DNA of 64,000 nucleotides from Streptomyces sp. NBC_01408 (GCF_026340255.1 NZ_JAPEPJ010000001.1:3961001-4025000), one strand, 5' to 3'; positions 34,383 to 45,837 are shown, counted from the first letter of the stretch. Translations and numbers: made by a program. Notes: generated by a model not told the origin, from the letters alone.

Positions 34383-34389
34383 GACGACG

Positions 34390-34926
34390 ATGAGTCAGGC
34401 GCAGGACAACGAGCACGGCGGCCAGGCCGTCCCGCAGACCCGCACCGCGCGCCACCGCCGGATCGTGGACATCCTCAACCGGCAGCCGGTCCGCTCCCAG
34501 AGCCAGCTGGCCAAGCTGCTCGCCGACGACGGGCTGAGCGTCACCCAGGCGACGCTCTCGCGCGACCTCGACGAGCTGGGCGCGGTGAAGATCCGCAACA
34601 CCGGCGGCGAGCTGATCTACGCGGTGCCCAGCGAGGGCGGCTTCCGCACCCCGCAGGCCCCGCTCGGCGAGTCGGCGAAGGAGGAGCGCATGCGGCGCCT
34701 CTCCGGCGAGCTGCTGATCTCGGCGGAGGCCTCCGCGAACCTCGTGGTCCTGCGCACCCCGCCGGGTGCGGCGCAGTTCCTCGCCTCGGCCATCGACCAG
34801 GCCGAACTCCAGGCGATCCTCGGCACGATCGCGGGCGACGACACCCTGATGCTGATCAGCCGCGACCCGGCGGGCGGTCAGGCCCTCGCCGACCACCTGC
34901 TGCGACTGGCGCAGAAGGAGGGCTGA
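34390..34926 (+). CDS. argR: Arginine repressor
   Basis: The 178-residue regulator has an N-terminal winged helix (about 20-90: [35 protein letters not shown]) and a C-terminal hexamerisation/arginine-binding domain ([32 protein letters not shown]). Arginine binding makes it bind ARG boxes. It is last in the argCJBDR operon, so it should regulate its own synthesis; likely targets are the matching promoters of argC and argG. Confidence 0.96.
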   Translation: MSQAQDNEHGGQAVPQTRTARHRRIVDILNRQPVRSQSQLAKLLADDGLSVTQATLSRDLDELGAVKIRNTGGELIYAVPSEGGFRTPQAPLGESAKEERMRRLSGELLISAEASANLVVLRTPPGAAQFLASAIDQAELQAILGTIAGDDTLMLISRDPAGGQALADHLLRLAQKEG

Positions 34927-34930
34927 GCCG

Positions 34931-34952
34931 GCCCGGCGGGTCACCGCCGGGC
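34931..34952. terminator. Terminator after argR
   Basis: GCCCGGCGG pairs perfectly with CCGCCGGGC around GTCA, five bases after the argR stop and before the convergent L,D-transpeptidase gene. No T run. Confidence 0.6.
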
Positions 34953-34959
34953 AAGGGCG

Positions 34960-35658
34960 TCAGTAGCGGGTCACGGCCAGGTCCCCGGAGTCCGTGCCGA
35001 TCGCGATGTGCGGGGCCCGCCGCGGGTCCGCCCAGCGCAGGATCCGCCGCATGGCCGACTCCGGCACGGACACGCAACCGGCCGTCGCCCCCTTGCCGTT
35101 GACGTGCAGGAAGATGCCCGCGCCCCGGCCGCGTACGGGCCGGTCGTAGTTGAAGGCGATCAGCAGGGCGTGCGCGTACTGCTTCTCGTACGTCACCAGG
35201 TGCTCGGCCTCGCCCGGCGCGCAGTCCGCGGGCAGCGGCTCGACCCAGCGGTTGTAGCTGGCCGAGGCGTTGTCCTGGCACCACCACGACCCCCCGGTCA
35301 CCGGCCGGTACCGGTACGCCGTGCCGGCCGGCGCCCGCCGGATCCCGAAGGCGTACGGGAGCGCGTACAGGCCCGTCGGCGTGGTGCTGGTGCCCTGGAC
35401 GCGGGCCGTGCCCTCGGTGAGCCCCTTCGCCCCGAACCGGGCGTCCGCGCCGCCGGCCTCGTACCAGTGCCCCGCCCTGCGGTCCCACCAGGTCAGCCGC
35501 CCGGTCGTGGAGCCCGGCGCGGGCGCGACGGCGGTGATCAGCTGGCTCCCGCCGCCGGTGTCGGTGAGCCGGGCGGGCAGCGGGACCTGGCTCTGGGAGC
35601 CCTGCGGGAGCAGGGCGGTGACGATCGTTACGCCGGTGGCGAGAGCGGTACGCAGCAC
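34960..35658 (-). CDS. Secreted L,D-transpeptidase (YkuD-like) protein
   Basis: The 232-residue protein has an N-terminal signal peptide (MLRTALATGVTIVTALLPQG) and a YkuD-type catalytic motif: IFLHVNGKGATAGCVSVPE, with the His and Cys of the family's HxnG...GC pattern. Such enzymes make 3-3 crosslinks in peptidoglycan, or in this shorter form may modify the wall otherwise. The GTG at 35658 lies 3 bp after the PPOX gene's stop, so it is probably cotranscribed with it. Confidence 0.8.
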   Translation of the reverse strand: MLRTALATGVTIVTALLPQGSQSQVPLPARLTDTGGGSQLITAVAPAPGSTTGRLTWWDRRAGHWYEAGGADARFGAKGLTEGTARVQGTSTTPTGLYALPYAFGIRRAPAGTAYRYRPVTGGSWWCQDNASASYNRWVEPLPADCAPGEAEHLVTYEKQYAHALLIAFNYDRPVRGRGAGIFLHVNGKGATAGCVSVPESAMRRILRWADPRRAPHIAIGTDSGDLAVTRY

Positions 35659-35661
35659 ACG

Positions 35662-36243
<582 letters not shown>

Positions 36244-36276
36244 GAGGTGATTATCGGACTTCGGGGGTCGTGGCTT

Positions 36277-39225
36277 TCACCAGTCGAGACTCGTGGCGCG
36301 CATCTCGTCCCAGCCGAGTTCCCGCCTGTACAGCCAGAACAGCGCCCGCATCTCCTTCGGTTCGAAGGTGCCCCGGCGCGCCGTCGCCCGCCAGTCCCAC
36401 CGCCTCAGCAGAGCCAGGGCGAGGTGTTTCAGCGCCGGGTCGGGGTCGTCCAGCACGGCCGTGAGCGCCGGCAGCCCCTCGTCGGCGCCCTGGGCGGCGA
36501 GCAGCCGGAGCGCCGCCCTGCGGGTGTGCGCGGGGTGCTCCGGCCGGGTCCGGAGCACCAGCCAGCCTGCGGGCAGCCGGGCGGCCACCGGGCGCAGTGA
36601 CCGGGCCGCCTCGCGGACCACGGCCGGGGACGGGTCGTCCAGCAGCGGGCGCAGCACCTCCGGACCGGGGTCGGGGGCGTCGAGCAGCCGCAGCGCCGCC
36701 AGGGCCGCGGCCCGGACCGGGCCGTCGCACTGGCCGAGGAGGCCGGCCAGCACGGCGGAATCCGCCCGCTCGGCGCATTCGGCCAGGCCGAGCACGGCCC
36801 CGGGCGAGGGGGAGTCCGCGCACAGCCGCAGGTAGTGGGCCCGGGCGTCGCCCCCGTCCTGCCGGACCAGCCACCGGGCACAGGCCCGCACCGTCCCCGA
36901 CGGGTCGGCGAGGTGCCGCTCGCCCTCCCCGGCCCGGCCGGCCGCGCGCAGGGCCGTGACCCCCGCGGCGCGTACGAAGCCGGAACGGGCGCCCAGCAGC
37001 GCGTCGAGCGCGACGGCGTCGGAGCCCTGCCGGGCCATGGCGGCCAGCGCGGCCCCCGTCCACAGCTGCCGCAGCACCGCGTCAGGCTCCCGGGCGGCCC
37101 GGCGGGCCAGTGCGGGAGCCGCCGCGGAGCCCGCGTCCTCCAGGGTGATCCGTACGGCCGCCCGCCGGGTCCGCAGGTCGCGGTGGGAGCACAGCTCCGC
37201 CAGGGCCGCCGCGTGGCGCGGCTCGCGCAGCGCCGCCTCGAACACCCCGACGGCCCAGCGGCCCTCGTGGCGGCCGTGCAGGTGCATCACCATCGGGGTC
37301 AGGGCGCGCAGGCACTCCTCCCCGGAGTCCCGGAGCGCGGCGAGCAGGACTTCCCGGGCGGCCTTCCGGACCTGCGGGGCCCAGTCCGCGCAGCGCAGGA
37401 CGACCAGCGGCAGCAGCTCCGGGTCGCCCGCGGCCTCGATGACCGCGGCTTCCCGGATCCGCCCGTTCCAGTGGCACAGGGCGGTCGCCGCCCGGGAGCC
37501 GAAGGCCTTGGCCTCGTAGGGGGCCAGGTACCGCACCCCGATGTCCAGCGCGGTCCAGGCGGCCGGGTCGTCGGTGTCGACCACCTCGTCGAGCGGGGCG
37601 CCGGTGCCGTCGGCGAGCTTCAGCGCCGCGTCCCGGCCCGCGTACAGCTCCCACTTCAGGCGCTGCTGGAGCAGCTTGCGGGCCCAGCCGCGTACGGCGG
37701 GGTCGCGGTGGGAGGTCAGGGACCGGGCCATCCGGCGCCGGGTCAGCAGCGGGCGCTCCTCCAGCAGGGCCAGGCCCGCGACCCGTACGGCGCCCGGCCG
37801 GCCGGGCGCGAACAGGTCCAGGAGCCAGGACTCCGGCCGGGTCCGCGCGTACGGGAGCACCAGCGAGCGGACCGCCGCGACCGCCGGCGCGTGCGGGTCG
37901 GCCAGGAACGGCAGCAGTTCTTCCGGCGTTGCCGCACCGTGCCGGCGCAGGCCCGAGAGGGCCGCGGCCCGCACGCGCCCCTCCGGGTGGCCGGCGAGGC
38001 GCCACAGCAGCGGGACGTCCGCGGCGTCCCCGGTCTCGGCCAGGCCGAACACGGCCCCGGGCACGGGGGAGTCCGCGCACCGCCTGCGGTAGTGGGCGAG
38101 GGGGTCCTGCCCGGCGGCGCGCAGCTCCAGGCGGGCCGCCTCCCGTACCGTCGCCGCCGGGTCCGCCAGGTGGACGGTCAGCTCCCCGGCCCGCCCGGCG
38201 CGGCGCAGGGCACGGACGGCGGTCACCCGCAGGGACGCGCGGCCCTGGGCGAGGAGGGAGTCGAGGGTGGGGCCGGACAGGGTGCCGAGGGCGGGCCGGG
38301 CGGCCTCCTCGCAGCGCCGGCGCACCACGCGGTCCCGGCTGACGGCGGCGGTCTCCAGTAGCTGTTCGGGCGTCAGCGTTCCTGCTTCCAGGGACAGTTG
38401 GAGGGCTTCGCGGCGGACCTCGGGGGACGCCCCGGTCAAGACGAGCCCGGCCGTCCGCTCCGCCGGGAGCACGTCGGAGCGCAGCGCCGCGAAGCGGATC
38501 CGCGCCTCGGGATCCCCGGCCAGATCGGCGATGCGGTCCGTCGGGAGCAGACCGTGGTTCAGCGCGGTCCGGACGGCGCCGAAGCGCACCCCCGGGTCCG
38601 GGTGGCCCGCGAGCTCGACGATCCGGCCGGCGGGCAGGGTCCCCAGCCTCTCCAGGACCAGCTCCCAGGCCCGGGCTCCGTGCCGTCGCGGGCTCACCAG
38701 CAGTGCGAGGGGCACGAGGGCCCGTACGGTCTCCTCTCCGGCCGAGTCCAGTTCCGCGGCCAGCACCGCACGCGCCGCGGCCCGCACGGGCTCCTCGGTG
38801 TCGGCGCACCGGATCAGCACCAGGGGCAGCACGCCGGGCCGTCCCGCCGCGTGGCCGACGGCGGCCTCCCGCACCCGGGGGTCGGCGTGGCACAGGCACA
38901 GCGCGAGTTCGGGGTCGGCCGGGGGTGTGGCGGCCCAGGTCACCCCGTGCCCCTCGTGCCAGTGCGGGGCGGTGCTCCAGTCGGCGATCTCCCGGGCGTC
39001 GAACCAGTTCGGGCCCACCCGGACGGTGCCGGAGGAGCTCCGGCGCCCGTCGGTCCAGGTGCGGCAGGAGACGCTTTCGTCGAGCCGCGTCCAGGCCTGC
39101 GGGCCGTCGCCGTCGAGGGAGCGCGCCGGCTCCTTGCCGTGGAACAGCCGCTCGGAGGGTGTGAGGAAGGCGGTCCGGGACAGCGGCGGGAGTATCTGCA
39201 TGGCCGCAGCGTAGGTGAGCGACAC
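36277..39225 (-). CDS. Large HEAT-repeat protein with an internal duplication
   Basis: I do not recognise a named function. The 982-residue protein is almost wholly alpha-helical HEAT-like repeats (PGVLPLVLIRCADTEEPVRA, HLADPAATVREAARLEL, GRVRAAALSGLRRHG and many more). A unit of about 470 residues is repeated: LPLVLIRCAD near residue 133 recurs as LPLVVLRCAD near 605, and HYRRRCADSPVPGAVFGLAE recurs as HYLRLCADSPSPGAVLGLAE. No signal peptide or membrane helix, so it is probably a cytoplasmic scaffold or adaptor. The GTG at 39225 has GGAGG nine bases upstream; ATG 39201 is an alternative. Divergent from argG, 93 bp apart. Confidence 0.75.
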   Translation of the reverse strand: MSLTYAAAMQILPPLSRTAFLTPSERLFHGKEPARSLDGDGPQAWTRLDESVSCRTWTDGRRSSSGTVRVGPNWFDAREIADWSTAPHWHEGHGVTWAATPPADPELALCLCHADPRVREAAVGHAAGRPGVLPLVLIRCADTEEPVRAAARAVLAAELDSAGEETVRALVPLALLVSPRRHGARAWELVLERLGTLPAGRIVELAGHPDPGVRFGAVRTALNHGLLPTDRIADLAGDPEARIRFAALRSDVLPAERTAGLVLTGASPEVRREALQLSLEAGTLTPEQLLETAAVSRDRVVRRRCEEAARPALGTLSGPTLDSLLAQGRASLRVTAVRALRRAGRAGELTVHLADPAATVREAARLELRAAGQDPLAHYRRRCADSPVPGAVFGLAETGDAADVPLLWRLAGHPEGRVRAAALSGLRRHGAATPEELLPFLADPHAPAVAAVRSLVLPYARTRPESWLLDLFAPGRPGAVRVAGLALLEERPLLTRRRMARSLTSHRDPAVRGWARKLLQQRLKWELYAGRDAALKLADGTGAPLDEVVDTDDPAAWTALDIGVRYLAPYEAKAFGSRAATALCHWNGRIREAAVIEAAGDPELLPLVVLRCADWAPQVRKAAREVLLAALRDSGEECLRALTPMVMHLHGRHEGRWAVGVFEAALREPRHAAALAELCSHRDLRTRRAAVRITLEDAGSAAAPALARRAAREPDAVLRQLWTGAALAAMARQGSDAVALDALLGARSGFVRAAGVTALRAAGRAGEGERHLADPSGTVRACARWLVRQDGGDARAHYLRLCADSPSPGAVLGLAECAERADSAVLAGLLGQCDGPVRAAALAALRLLDAPDPGPEVLRPLLDDPSPAVVREAARSLRPVAARLPAGWLVLRTRPEHPAHTRRAALRLLAAQGADEGLPALTAVLDDPDPALKHLALALLRRWDWRATARRGTFEPKEMRALFWLYRRELGWDEMRATSLDW

Positions 39226-39253
39226 GCCCGCTGACCTCCCCTTATCGCGTCGA

Positions 39254-39289
39254 TTGACGAAACATACGGAGTAGTGCATAGTTATGCCT
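39254..39289 (+). promoter_or_regulatory. argG promoter with candidate ArgR site
   Basis: TTGACG (39254-39259), a 17-base spacer and CATAGT (39277-39282). The palindrome GCATAGTTATGC (39276-39287) overlaps the -10. The 35-bp segment aligns base-for-base with the argC promoter without gaps. Confidence 0.7.
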
Positions 39290-39318
39290 GTCGTTGAATG
39301 CACCGTAAGGAGAAACCC

Positions 39319-40512
39319 GTGACCGAGCGCGTCGTACTCGCCTACTCGGGCGGCCTGGACACCTCCGTCGCCATCGGCTGGATCGCCGAGGAGACGGGCG
39401 CCGAGGTCATCGCCGTTGCCGTGGACGTCGGCCAGGGCGGCGAGGACCTGGACGTCATCCGCAAGCGCGCGCTCGACTGCGGTGCGGTCGAGGCCGAGGT
39501 CGCCGACGCCTCGGACGAGTTCGCCAACGAGTACTGCCTCCCGGCGATCAAGGCGAACGCCCTCTACATGGACCGGTACCCGCTGGTCTCGGCCCTCTCC
39601 CGGCCGGCCATCGTCAAGCACCTGGTGGCCGCCGCCAAGAAGCACGGCGCCACGACCGTCGCCCACGGCTGCACCGGCAAGGGCAACGACCAGGTCCGCT
39701 TCGAGGCGGGCATCGTCGCCCTCGCCCCGGACCTCAAGTGCATCGCCCCGGTCCGTGACTACGCGATGACCCGGGACAAGGCGATCGCCTTCTGCGAGGA
39801 GAAGAACCTCCCGATCGCGACCACCAAGAAGTCCCCGTACTCCATCGACCAGAACGTCTTCGGGCGCGCCGTCGAGACGGGCTTCCTGGAGGACATCTGG
39901 AACGCCCCGATCGAGGACATCTACGAGTACACCTCGAACCCGGCCCTGCCGCGCGAGGCCGACGAGGTCGTCATCTCCTTCAAGGAGGGCGTCCCGGTCG
40001 CCATCGACGGCAAGCCCGTCACCGTGCTCCAGGCCATCCAGCAGCTCAACGACCGCGCCGGAGCCCAGGGCATCGGCCGGATCGACATCGTCGAGGACCG
40101 CCTCGTCGGCATCAAGTCCCGTGAGGTGTACGAGGCCCCGGGCGCGATCGCGCTGATCACCGCCCACCAGGAGCTGGAGAACGTCACCGTCGAGCGCGAG
40201 CTGGCCCGCTACAAGCGGCAGGTCGAGCAGCGCTGGGGCGAGATGGTCTACGACGGCCTGTGGTTCTCCCCGCTCAAGCGCGCCCTGGACGGCTTCATCA
40301 ACGAAGCCAACCAGCATGTCACCGGCGACATCCGGATGACCCTGCACGGCGGCCGCGCCGTCGTCACCGGCCGGAAGTCCGACGAGTCGCTCTACGACTT
40401 CAACCTCGCGACCTACGACTCGGGCGACACCTTCGACCAGTCCAAGGCCCAGGGCTTCATCGAGATCTTCGGTCTCTCCTCGAAGATCGCCGCCCGCCGC
40501 GACCTCGCCTGA
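39319..40512 (+). CDS. argG: Argininosuccinate synthase
   Basis: The 397-residue enzyme joins citrulline and aspartate with ATP. It has the PP-loop [27 protein letters not shown], and [12 protein letters not shown]. The GTG at 39319 has AAGGAG six bases upstream; the seven-codon longer frame from 39298 is not needed. It has its own promoter and lies 96 bp before argH, with a hairpin between. It is separated from argCJBDR by three unrelated genes. Confidence 0.97.
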   Translation: MTERVVLAYSGGLDTSVAIGWIAEETGAEVIAVAVDVGQGGEDLDVIRKRALDCGAVEAEVADASDEFANEYCLPAIKANALYMDRYPLVSALSRPAIVKHLVAAAKKHGATTVAHGCTGKGNDQVRFEAGIVALAPDLKCIAPVRDYAMTRDKAIAFCEEKNLPIATTKKSPYSIDQNVFGRAVETGFLEDIWNAPIEDIYEYTSNPALPREADEVVISFKEGVPVAIDGKPVTVLQAIQQLNDRAGAQGIGRIDIVEDRLVGIKSREVYEAPGAIALITAHQELENVTVERELARYKRQVEQRWGEMVYDGLWFSPLKRALDGFINEANQHVTGDIRMTLHGGRAVVTGRKSDESLYDFNLATYDSGDTFDQSKAQGFIEIFGLSSKIAARRDLA

Positions 40513-40533
40513 GCGGAACCCGCAGTACTCCGG

Positions 40534-40569
40534 ACGGCCTCCCCGTTTCCTCCGCGGCGGGGAGGCCGT
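40534..40569 (+). terminator. Terminator-like hairpin between argG and argH
   Basis: ACGGCCTCCCCG pairs perfectly with CGGGGAGGCCGT around a 12-base loop, without a long T run. Downstream lies TTGCAC and AGTCATGCAG, resembling the argC site, so argH may have a separate ArgR-controlled start. Confidence 0.6.
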
Positions 40570-40596
40570 TGCACATCCAAAGTCATGCAGTCTTGA

Positions 40597-42036
<1,440 letters not shown>

Positions 42037-42124
42037 ACGGCTCCGCAGTCCCCGTGAGCAGGGAACCGTCCGGCCCGCGAGGAGCGTGTTGGACGGTGAC
42101 CTGATCACGGGAGACGAGGAGACG

Positions 42125-43054
42125 ATGGTGGACACCTCAGGAGCCGGTCCGTCCCGGCGCGCGTTACTGGCACTCGGCACGGGGACCGTGCTGTTCACCG
42201 GCCTGGCCACGGCCGCCGGAGGGCGGGCGCACGCCGCCGGGCCCGAGGCCGCGGTGACCCGGCGGCTGGCGGAGCTGGAGCGGGAGCACTCCGCCCGGCT
42301 GGGCGTGTTCGCCCGCCACACGGGCACGGGCAGGACGGTGGTGTACCGCGCGGACGAGCGGTTCCCGATCTGTTCGGTCTTCAAGGGGCTCGCCGCCGCG
42401 GCCGTGCTGCGCGACCTCGACGAGGACGGCGAGTTCCTCGCCAAGCGGATCCACTACACGCAGGAGTACGTCAACAAGTCGGAGTTCGGCCCGGAGACCG
42501 GCAAGCCCGAGAACGTGGCCAACGGCATGACGGTCGAGGCCCTGTGCGCCGCTTCCGTCAGCCTGAGCGACAACGCCGCCGCCAACCTGCTCCTCGAAGA
42601 ACTGGGCGGCCCCACGGCGATCACCCGTTTCAGCCGCTCGCTCGGGGACCGCGTCACCCGGCTGGACCGCTACGAACCCGAACTCAACTCGGCGGAACCG
42701 GGGCGGGTGACGGACACCACCAGCCCCCGGGCCATCGGCAAGACCTACGCGCGCCTGCTCCTCGGCGATGCGCTGGCGCCCCGGGACGGGCGGATGCTGA
42801 CCGGCTGGCTGATCGCCAACACGACGAACACCGAACGGTTCAAGGCCGGCCTTCCCGCGGACTGGATCCTGGCGGACAAGACCGGTGGCGGGCACCAGTA
42901 CGGGGTGGCCAACGACGTGGGCGCGGTGTGGCCGCCGGACGGCACTCCGATCGTGATGGCGGTCCTGACGACCAAGCCGGGCTCGCCGGCCGGTCCCAGG
43001 GACAGCGTGCTCGTCGCCAAGACCGCCCGGCTGCTGGCCTCGGCCCTCACCTGA
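42125..43054 (+). CDS. Class A beta-lactamase with a TTA codon
   Basis: The 309-residue protein has all class A marks: Ser84-x-x-Lys87 (CSVFK), Ser148-Asp-Asn (LSDNAA), Glu186 (ELNSAEPG, the Glu166 equivalent) and Lys252-Thr-Gly (ADKTGGG). The N-terminal signal peptide, with SRRALLALG before a hydrophobic run and AHAAG, looks Tat-type. Codon 14 (42164-42166) is TTA, so translation should depend on the bldA tRNA that appears late in development. The ATG at 42125 has GAGGAG upstream. No regulator of the BlaI/AmpR kind is adjacent. Confidence 0.92.
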   Translation: MVDTSGAGPSRRALLALGTGTVLFTGLATAAGGRAHAAGPEAAVTRRLAELEREHSARLGVFARHTGTGRTVVYRADERFPICSVFKGLAAAAVLRDLDEDGEFLAKRIHYTQEYVNKSEFGPETGKPENVANGMTVEALCAASVSLSDNAAANLLLEELGGPTAITRFSRSLGDRVTRLDRYEPELNSAEPGRVTDTTSPRAIGKTYARLLLGDALAPRDGRMLTGWLIANTTNTERFKAGLPADWILADKTGGGHQYGVANDVGAVWPPDGTPIVMAVLTTKPGSPAGPRDSVLVAKTARLLASALT

Positions 43055-43071
43055 TCCGGCCCGAGGACTCC

Positions 43072-43104
43072 GGGCCCCGCCACGCCGACGCCGTGGCGGG
43101 GCCC
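43072..43104. terminator. Terminator between the beta-lactamase and HAD genes
   Basis: GGGCCCCGCCACG pairs perfectly with CGTGGCGGGGCCC around a seven-base loop. It lies between convergent genes. Confidence 0.75.
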
Positions 43105-43127
43105 GTCCTACGCCACCCCACGCCGCC

Positions 43128-43655
43128 TTACGCCGCCCACGCCGCCCAGCGCGCCAGCGCGTCGAAGTCCGCCCGGGTCAGCCCGATCCGCTCGTCGACG
43201 TACATCAGCAGGGCGTGCGCGGGGTGGCGCTGCTCGACGTACTCCCGGTCCATGGCCGTGATGTCGTCGTCGATCCAGGCGAAGGGCCGGCCGGCCGCGT
43301 ACTCCAGGACGTACTGGGTCTTCCAGAAGGTCCCGCGCGGCGCGCGCCCGTGCATCACCGGCCAGTCGATGTACGGCAGCCTCGGCAGGCCCAGGTGCGG
43401 GCCTATCCAGTCGTTGGCCTCGTCCTTCCACGTGGTGGCCCAGACCAGTTCGTAGGCTTCCGCCAGCGCGAGCAGCTCCGCTCCGTGGCCGTGGTTCAGC
43501 CAGACCCGCAGGGGCTTGGCGCTCTCGGCCCCCGTCCAGCCCGTCGGGCGCATCCGGTGGGTGGTGTAGCCCTCGGGGCGGCGCTGGGGCTTGGCCGCGT
43601 AGGGGTTCAGCGGTCCGTCGACGTCGATCAGCAGCAGCGGTTTCGTCGGCTTCAT
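43128..43655 (-). CDS. HAD-fold hydrolase-like protein
   Basis: The 175-residue protein begins LLLIDVDGPLNPYAAKPQRR, a HAD motif I (DxDG), followed by ELVWATTWKDEAN (motif II Thr) and FAWIDDDI (motif IV Asp pair). It matches small uncharacterised Streptomyces proteins annotated as HAD domain-containing; the substrate is unknown. It is divergent from the TetR gene and its start is 49 bp from the operator, so TetR may also affect it. Confidence 0.75.
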   Translation of the reverse strand: MKPTKPLLLIDVDGPLNPYAAKPQRRPEGYTTHRMRPTGWTGAESAKPLRVWLNHGHGAELLALAEAYELVWATTWKDEANDWIGPHLGLPRLPYIDWPVMHGRAPRGTFWKTQYVLEYAAGRPFAWIDDDITAMDREYVEQRHPAHALLMYVDERIGLTRADFDALARWAAWAA

Positions 43656-43703
43656 CTCGGCAGGATTCCTCTCCGGGTGGCGCTCGGCAGCCCGTTTTCC
43701 GTT

Positions 43704-43729
43704 CGAATGAGACGTGGTCGTCTCATTCG
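43704..43729. promoter_or_regulatory. TetR operator
   Basis: CGAATGAGACG and CGTCTCATTCG are perfect 11-base arms around TGGT. A further half-like TTGTCTCAT follows at 43738. It covers the region just upstream of the TATGCT -10 (43733-43738) and lies between the divergent HAD and tetR genes. Confidence 0.8.
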
Positions 43730-43732
43730 GGG

Positions 43733-43738
43733 TATGCT
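43733..43738 (+). promoter_or_regulatory. -10 element of the tetR-MFS operon
   Basis: TATGCT lies six bases before the ATG at 43745, so the message is probably leaderless. The -35 region is inside the operator. Confidence 0.5.
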
Positions 43739-43744
43739 TGTCTC

Positions 43745-44293
43745 ATGGCCATGGATCGTGACCAGGTGCTCCGCGACGCGGCGGCCCTGCTCTCCCGCAA
43801 ATCGACCGCCACGATGGACGAGGTCGCCCGCGCCGCCGGCATCGGCCGCGCGACCCTCCACCGGCACTTCGCCGGGCGCGACGCCCTCGTACGGGCCCTC
43901 GAAGAACTCGGCATCCGCGAGTTCGAGGTGGCCTTCGACAACGCCCGGCTCGAAGAGGGCACGGCGGTCGAGGCGCTGAAGCGGCTTGTCGCCGAGGCGG
44001 AGCCGAACGCCCCGCTGCTGGCCTTCCTCGTCACCGAGAACCAGCTCTTCGAGGGCGACCAGGTCCACGAGGGCTGGTCCCGGCTCGACGCCCGGGTCGG
44101 CGCGCTCTTCCGGCGCGGCCAGAACGAGGGCGACATCCGGATCGACCTGAGCCCCGCCTGGCTCACCGAGGCCCTCTACGGCCTCATCGGCACCTGCGCC
44201 TGGGCCGTCATGGACGGCCGGGTCGCCGCCAAGGACTTCCAGTACATGATCACCGAGCTGCTGCTCGGTGGCGCAAGACGGAGCGTGGAGTGA
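43745..44293 (+). CDS. TetR-family repressor
   Basis: The 182-residue regulator has the N-terminal TetR helix-turn-helix (STATMDEVARAAGIGRATLHR followed by HFAGRDALVRALEE) and an all-helical ligand domain. It overlaps the MFS gene by one base (TGATG) and is preceded by a perfect palindrome, so it should repress itself and the exporter until a drug-like ligand binds. ATG 43745 is used; ATG 43751 is a second in-frame choice. Confidence 0.9.
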   Translation: MAMDRDQVLRDAAALLSRKSTATMDEVARAAGIGRATLHRHFAGRDALVRALEELGIREFEVAFDNARLEEGTAVEALKRLVAEAEPNAPLLAFLVTENQLFEGDQVHEGWSRLDARVGALFRRGQNEGDIRIDLSPAWLTEALYGLIGTCAWAVMDGRVAAKDFQYMITELLLGGARRSVE

Positions 44294-45837
44294 TGAGCCG
44301 TACCGAAGAGCTGAACCGGCTGAAGGCGACGGAGGCCAAGAGCCCCGGGCGCTGGCTGGCGCTCTCCGTGCTCGTCCTGGCCGTTCTGCTGGTCGCGGTG
44401 GACGCCACCGTGCTCGGTCTCGCCACCCCGGCCCTCAGCGAGGACCTCAAACCGTCCGGCACCCAGCTGCTGTGGATCGGCGACATCTACTCCTTCGTCA
44501 TCGCCGGCCTGCTCGTCTCCATGGGCTCCCTCGGCGACCGCATCGGCCGCAAGAAGCTGCTCCTCGTCGGCGCCACCGCGTTCGGCGCCGTCTCGGTCCT
44601 GAACGCCTACGCGACCAGCCCCGAGATGATGATCGTCGCCCGGGCCCTGCTCGGCGTGGCCGGCGCGACCCTGATGCCGTCCACCCTCGCGCTGATCCGA
44701 AACATCTTCCACGACGCCAAGGAGCGCAGCCTCGCCATCGGCATCTGGGGCGCCACCGCCTCGGCCGGCGCGGCCGTCGGACCCGTCGTCGGCGGAGCCC
44801 TGCTCCAGCACTTCTGGTGGGGTTCGGTCTTCCTCATCAACCTGCCCGTCATGGCCGCGCTGGTCCTCGTCGGCATCAAGCTGCTGCCCGAGTCCAAGAA
44901 CCCCGTCGCTGGCCCCTGGGACCTGTTCAGCGTCGCCCTCTCCCTGGTCGGCGTCATCGGTGTGGTCTACGCCGTCAAGGAAGTCGCCACCCACGGCCTG
45001 ACCTGGGGCGTCTGGGCCGCAGCCGTACTCGGCGGGGGATGCCTGTACGCCTTCGTCCGCCGCCAGTTCAGCCTGCCGTCCCCGCTGCTCGACATGCGGC
45101 TCTTCAAGCACCGCGGCTTCTCCGGCGCGGTCCTCGCCGACCTGCTCACCGTCTTCGGCCTCTCCGGGCTGGTCTTCTTCCTCTCCCAGTTCCTCCAGCT
45201 CGTCCAGGGCCGCGATCCTCTGGAGGCCGGCCTGGCCGAACTGCCCGCCGCCATCGGCGCGGTGGTCACCGGACTCGTCGCGGGCCGGTACGCCCGCAGG
45301 TACTCCGTGCGGTCGGTCGTCGCCGGCGGCCTCGCCGCCATCGGCCTGGCCCTGGCCGTGCTCACCCTGATCCACAAGGAGACCGCCTACCCGCTGCTCG
45401 GCGCCTCCCTGCTCATCGTCGGCCTCGGCGCCGGGTTCTCCTTCACCGTCACCGCCGACGTGATCCTCTCCAGCGTCCCCAAGGAGCAGGCCGGTTCGGC
45501 CTCGGCCGTCTCCGAGACGGCGTACGAACTCGGCGCCGCCCTCGGCATCGCCCTGCTCGGCTCCGTCGTCACCGGCGTCTACCAGGGCTTCACCGCCCCC
45601 GCCTCGGTCCCCGCGCCCGTCGCGGACGCCGCGCACGAATCCCTCGGCGGGGCCGTGGAGGCCGCCAAGGCGCTGGATCCGCACACCGCCGGGCAGATGG
45701 TGGGCGCGGCCCAGGAGGCCTTCGTGGACGGGCTGCGGCTGGCCTCCGGCGTCGGTGCGGCCGTCCTGCTGGCCACCGCCGCGGCCGCCTGGTTCCTGCT
45801 CAGGGGACAGCGGCTCCAGGACGGCATCGAGCACTGA
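44293..45837 (+). CDS. MFS multidrug exporter, DHA2 (EmrB/QacA) family
   Basis: The 514-residue membrane protein has the size and start of 14-helix DHA2 drug:proton antiporters: 'LVAVDATVLGLATPAL' in helix 1 (motif D1), 'GSLGDRIGRKKLLL' (motif A), 'RALLGVAGATLMPSTLALI' and 'GATASAGAAVGPVVGG' (motif C). The start ATG overlaps the TetR stop. The ligand or drug is unknown. Confidence 0.9.
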   Translation: MSRTEELNRLKATEAKSPGRWLALSVLVLAVLLVAVDATVLGLATPALSEDLKPSGTQLLWIGDIYSFVIAGLLVSMGSLGDRIGRKKLLLVGATAFGAVSVLNAYATSPEMMIVARALLGVAGATLMPSTLALIRNIFHDAKERSLAIGIWGATASAGAAVGPVVGGALLQHFWWGSVFLINLPVMAALVLVGIKLLPESKNPVAGPWDLFSVALSLVGVIGVVYAVKEVATHGLTWGVWAAAVLGGGCLYAFVRRQFSLPSPLLDMRLFKHRGFSGAVLADLLTVFGLSGLVFFLSQFLQLVQGRDPLEAGLAELPAAIGAVVTGLVAGRYARRYSVRSVVAGGLAAIGLALAVLTLIHKETAYPLLGASLLIVGLGAGFSFTVTADVILSSVPKEQAGSASAVSETAYELGAALGIALLGSVVTGVYQGFTAPASVPAPVADAAHESLGGAVEAAKALDPHTAGQMVGAAQEAFVDGLRLASGVGAAVLLATAAAAWFLLRGQRLQDGIEH

